Shown: positions 62,476 through 64,000 of the stretch, one piece after another
Numbering within the stretch: position 1 is the first letter of the stretch
How the letters are laid out: each line of letters begins with the position of its first letter
Program-made: the position numbers and the translations under genes
The notes under the pieces: generated by a model
The model's database searches: none
Told to the model about the DNA's origin: nothing
Seen by the model: the letters and a program-made list of their open reading frames with translations, nothing else
Assembly (NCBI GenBank): GCA_035445085.1
Contig: DAOMQA010000007.1
Location: 49,858-113,857, forward strand
DNA: 64,000 nucleotides
Origin: JBDHXE01 sp035445085
GTDB taxonomy: Bacteria > Bacteroidota > Ignavibacteria > Kapaibacteriales > UBA2268
Direction of reading: 5' to 3'

Positions 62476-64000
62476 ATGTTTAAAAAGAACAAAATTGCTA
62501 AAAGTATGGTATTTACTGTATTAGCTCTTTTTGTAATGCTTGGCTTAACTACTAATAGTAGCAACGCACAGGAAGGTCCGCAAAATTATTGCACACCTAG
62601 CCCTGATATGGTGCCAGCCAATCAGCAAATGGGTAACCCACCAGAATTATGGTGTTTCCCATTATATTACACTCAATACGGGTATAGGTACTTTACTGTT
62701 CCTATATTGCAAGTTCAAATTGTAGATGCCAAGACTGGCGAAATAAAATTAAATCGTGAAAGTAGAACAAATATCAACTTAGGCGAACTTACAGGTCCTT
62801 GGGAAGGATGTTATAAATATACTGGCGTAAAAGGTGAGTTAGAACCGGGAGCTACGTATAGAGTTAAGATTTGGGGTGATTATAATTATTATGCTTATAC
62901 TGGCTATGATTATTGTGATCCTATGTACAACTATGGTAGCTATTACACAACTCGTCTATTTATCGACTGGAACTCCGACGGCGACTTCCACGATGCTGAC
63001 GAGTGGTTAAATAGCCCTCAAAGTATAGCTTCTAACAAAGTTAGAAAAATTGGCTCTACTTATGATTGGTGGGCATACTATCCAACTTGTATGCGTGATT
63101 ATATGCAAGAGTGGGAATTTACTGTACCTGAAACTATCGAAACAGGTGTAAGCCGTATGCGTTTTGCTACTGCGTACTATTATCCTTATAATGCAACTCC
63201 TAATAACTATACTTTAGGCGAAGGCTATAATGCTTGCTGGAATGGCTACGCTTTTGATTATACTCCTTATGGCTACGATGGTTATTATGGCTATAATTTT
63301 GGCGAAATGGAAGACTACTTAGTAGAATATGTAATTCCTATTAAAGAAACTTTCCCTTCTAACTTAGAACCAGATGACATATTATTAGCAGATGAAGCAT
63401 ACAATGGTACTACAAGAGATGGTGAATACTTTAAACGCCCATCTGTACGTTTTGGTAGCGCCCAAGCAGCCGGCTCGATGATGACTTATAAAATTATTGG
63501 ACCTTTGCCAAGCTCTAATATTGTATACCAAGCCCTATACAATGGTAGCAATGAAATCCCTATTGGTACTCCCGGCTTACTTGATAAAAATTTTACATAT
63601 TATGTTCAAACAGCTACTGGTTCTGCCGTTGTTGGTAACTATGGCTTTAAAAATGCTAATGGCGGTGAGTATCAAGTTATTGTTGGTTTTAAAAAACCTG
63701 GTACCCCAGACTACAAAATAGTTAAGAAAAACTTTACAGTTTCTTGGGAATGGGATATTTCAGCAAGAAACATCACGATGCCCCTAGGCAACAAAGAGCC
63801 ACGATACTATAAATATCCTCGTGGTTTAAATATGGACTTAAGAGGCGAAATACAAAACACTGGTCTTCGTGGCATAGCTAAATTTGATGCTAAATACACT
63901 ATATATAATTCTAAGGGTAGTGTTGTAACTGAAAGAGTGATTGCTTGGGATACAACCAACTTTGGTCAATATGTAGTAAAAGCTAAACAAGTAGTACAAT
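62476..64000 (+). CDS. Large exported protein with GEVED-type domain, 5' part (3' end outside window)
   Basis: Open from ATG 62476 (AGAGG at 62466-62470) to the window end, 508 codons, no stop. Signal peptide MFKKNKIAKS to SSNA-Q. Then a Tyr-rich domain: TTRLFIDWNSDGDFHDADEW, VSRMRFATAYYYP, a striking YDYTPYGYDGYYGYNF run and GEMEDYLVEYVI, the hallmark of GEVED domains of T9SS cargo. The rest begins Ig-like segments. It is probably a surface protein with a sorting domain beyond the edge, in the style of the gene at the left edge. Confidence 0.85.
   Translation, partial: MFKKNKIAKSMVFTVLALFVMLGLTTNSSNAQEGPQNYCTPSPDMVPANQQMGNPPELWCFPLYYTQYGYRYFTVPILQVQIVDAKTGEIKLNRESRTNINLGELTGPWEGCYKYTGVKGELEPGATYRVKIWGDYNYYAYTGYDYCDPMYNYGSYYTTRLFIDWNSDGDFHDADEWLNSPQSIASNKVRKIGSTYDWWAYYPTCMRDYMQEWEFTVPETIETGVSRMRFATAYYYPYNATPNNYTLGEGYNACWNGYAFDYTPYGYDGYYGYNFGEMEDYLVEYVIPIKETFPSNLEPDDILLADEAYNGTTRDGEYFKRPSVRFGSAQAAGSMMTYKIIGPLPSSNIVYQALYNGSNEIPIGTPGLLDKNFTYYVQTATGSAVVGNYGFKNANGGEYQVIVGFKKPGTPDYKIVKKNFTVSWEWDISARNITMPLGNKEPRYYKYPRGLNMDLRGEIQNTGLRGIAKFDAKYTIYNSKGSVVTERVIAWDTTNFGQYVVKAKQVVQ

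Overview
The window reads as a stretch of an AT-rich chromosome of a free-living, flagellated, Gram-negative bacterium of the Fibrobacterota-Chlorobiota-Bacteroidota group. Evidence: (i) several secreted proteins end in a type IX secretion (T9SS) sorting domain; (ii) the recognisable promoters are of the Bacteroidota kind (TTG, about 19-21 nt, TAnnTTTG); (iii) secD and secF are separate genes, whereas true Bacteroidetes usually have a fused secDF; (iv) the cell has a flagellum with P- and L-rings plus an RND efflux system, so it has an outer membrane. Together this points to a Kapabacteria/Ignavibacteria-like lineage rather than a typical Bacteroidetes. This is inference; no rRNA is present.

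Layout. 1-2016: 3' end of a large T9SS-exported surface protein. 2272-6785 (minus): small membrane protein, TerC-family transporter, a protein with a FliK-like N-terminal segment, and PcrA/UvrD helicase. 6824-14740: an accessory island on the + strand made of four modules. Each module starts with a copy of a roughly 95-110 bp repeat (A1-A4) and ends in a member of a second repeat family (B or C type, the latter an imperfect palindrome). Cargo: a type II R-M pair, a lone TrpF-like protein, an m5C methyltransferase with its nuclease, and a membrane-protein/M48 protease module headed by a restriction-enzyme fragment. Two gene stumps mark old deletions. It looks like a cassette array, but no integrase is in the window. 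14827-18231 (minus): four overlapping genes (two glycosyltransferase-like, ferredoxin, amidohydrolase).

18404-25882: secD, secF, a STAS protein and purA, then an acid phosphatase and a lone nuoD on the minus strand, then a PAP2 phosphatase. 26109-35740: flagellar operon flgF-flgG-flgA-flgH-flgI-flgJ(SLT)-flgN-unknown-flgK-flgL-motA running into coaE. 35778-38753: tRNA-Gln, prs, rplY, UDP-glucose dehydrogenase. 39005-41531: fliL-fliM-fliN-fliO. 41528-50505: GDPD, CBS protein, a T9SS subtilisin, dnaX, bcp, a TatD nuclease joined in frame to an outer-membrane barrel, upp. 50588-56681: hypothetical protein, then an ECF sigma operon (sigma, membrane protein that may be its anti-sigma, T9SS protein, OmpA-like protein) behind a leader with a long-range inverted repeat. 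56773-62248: complete RND efflux operon (adaptor, pump, TolC-like). 62476-64000: 5' part of another large exported protein with a GEVED-type domain, running off the window.

The main candidate for something undescribed is the repeat-bounded island at 6.8-14.7 kb. The in-frame TatD/outer-membrane fusion and the structured leader of the ECF operon are the next best.
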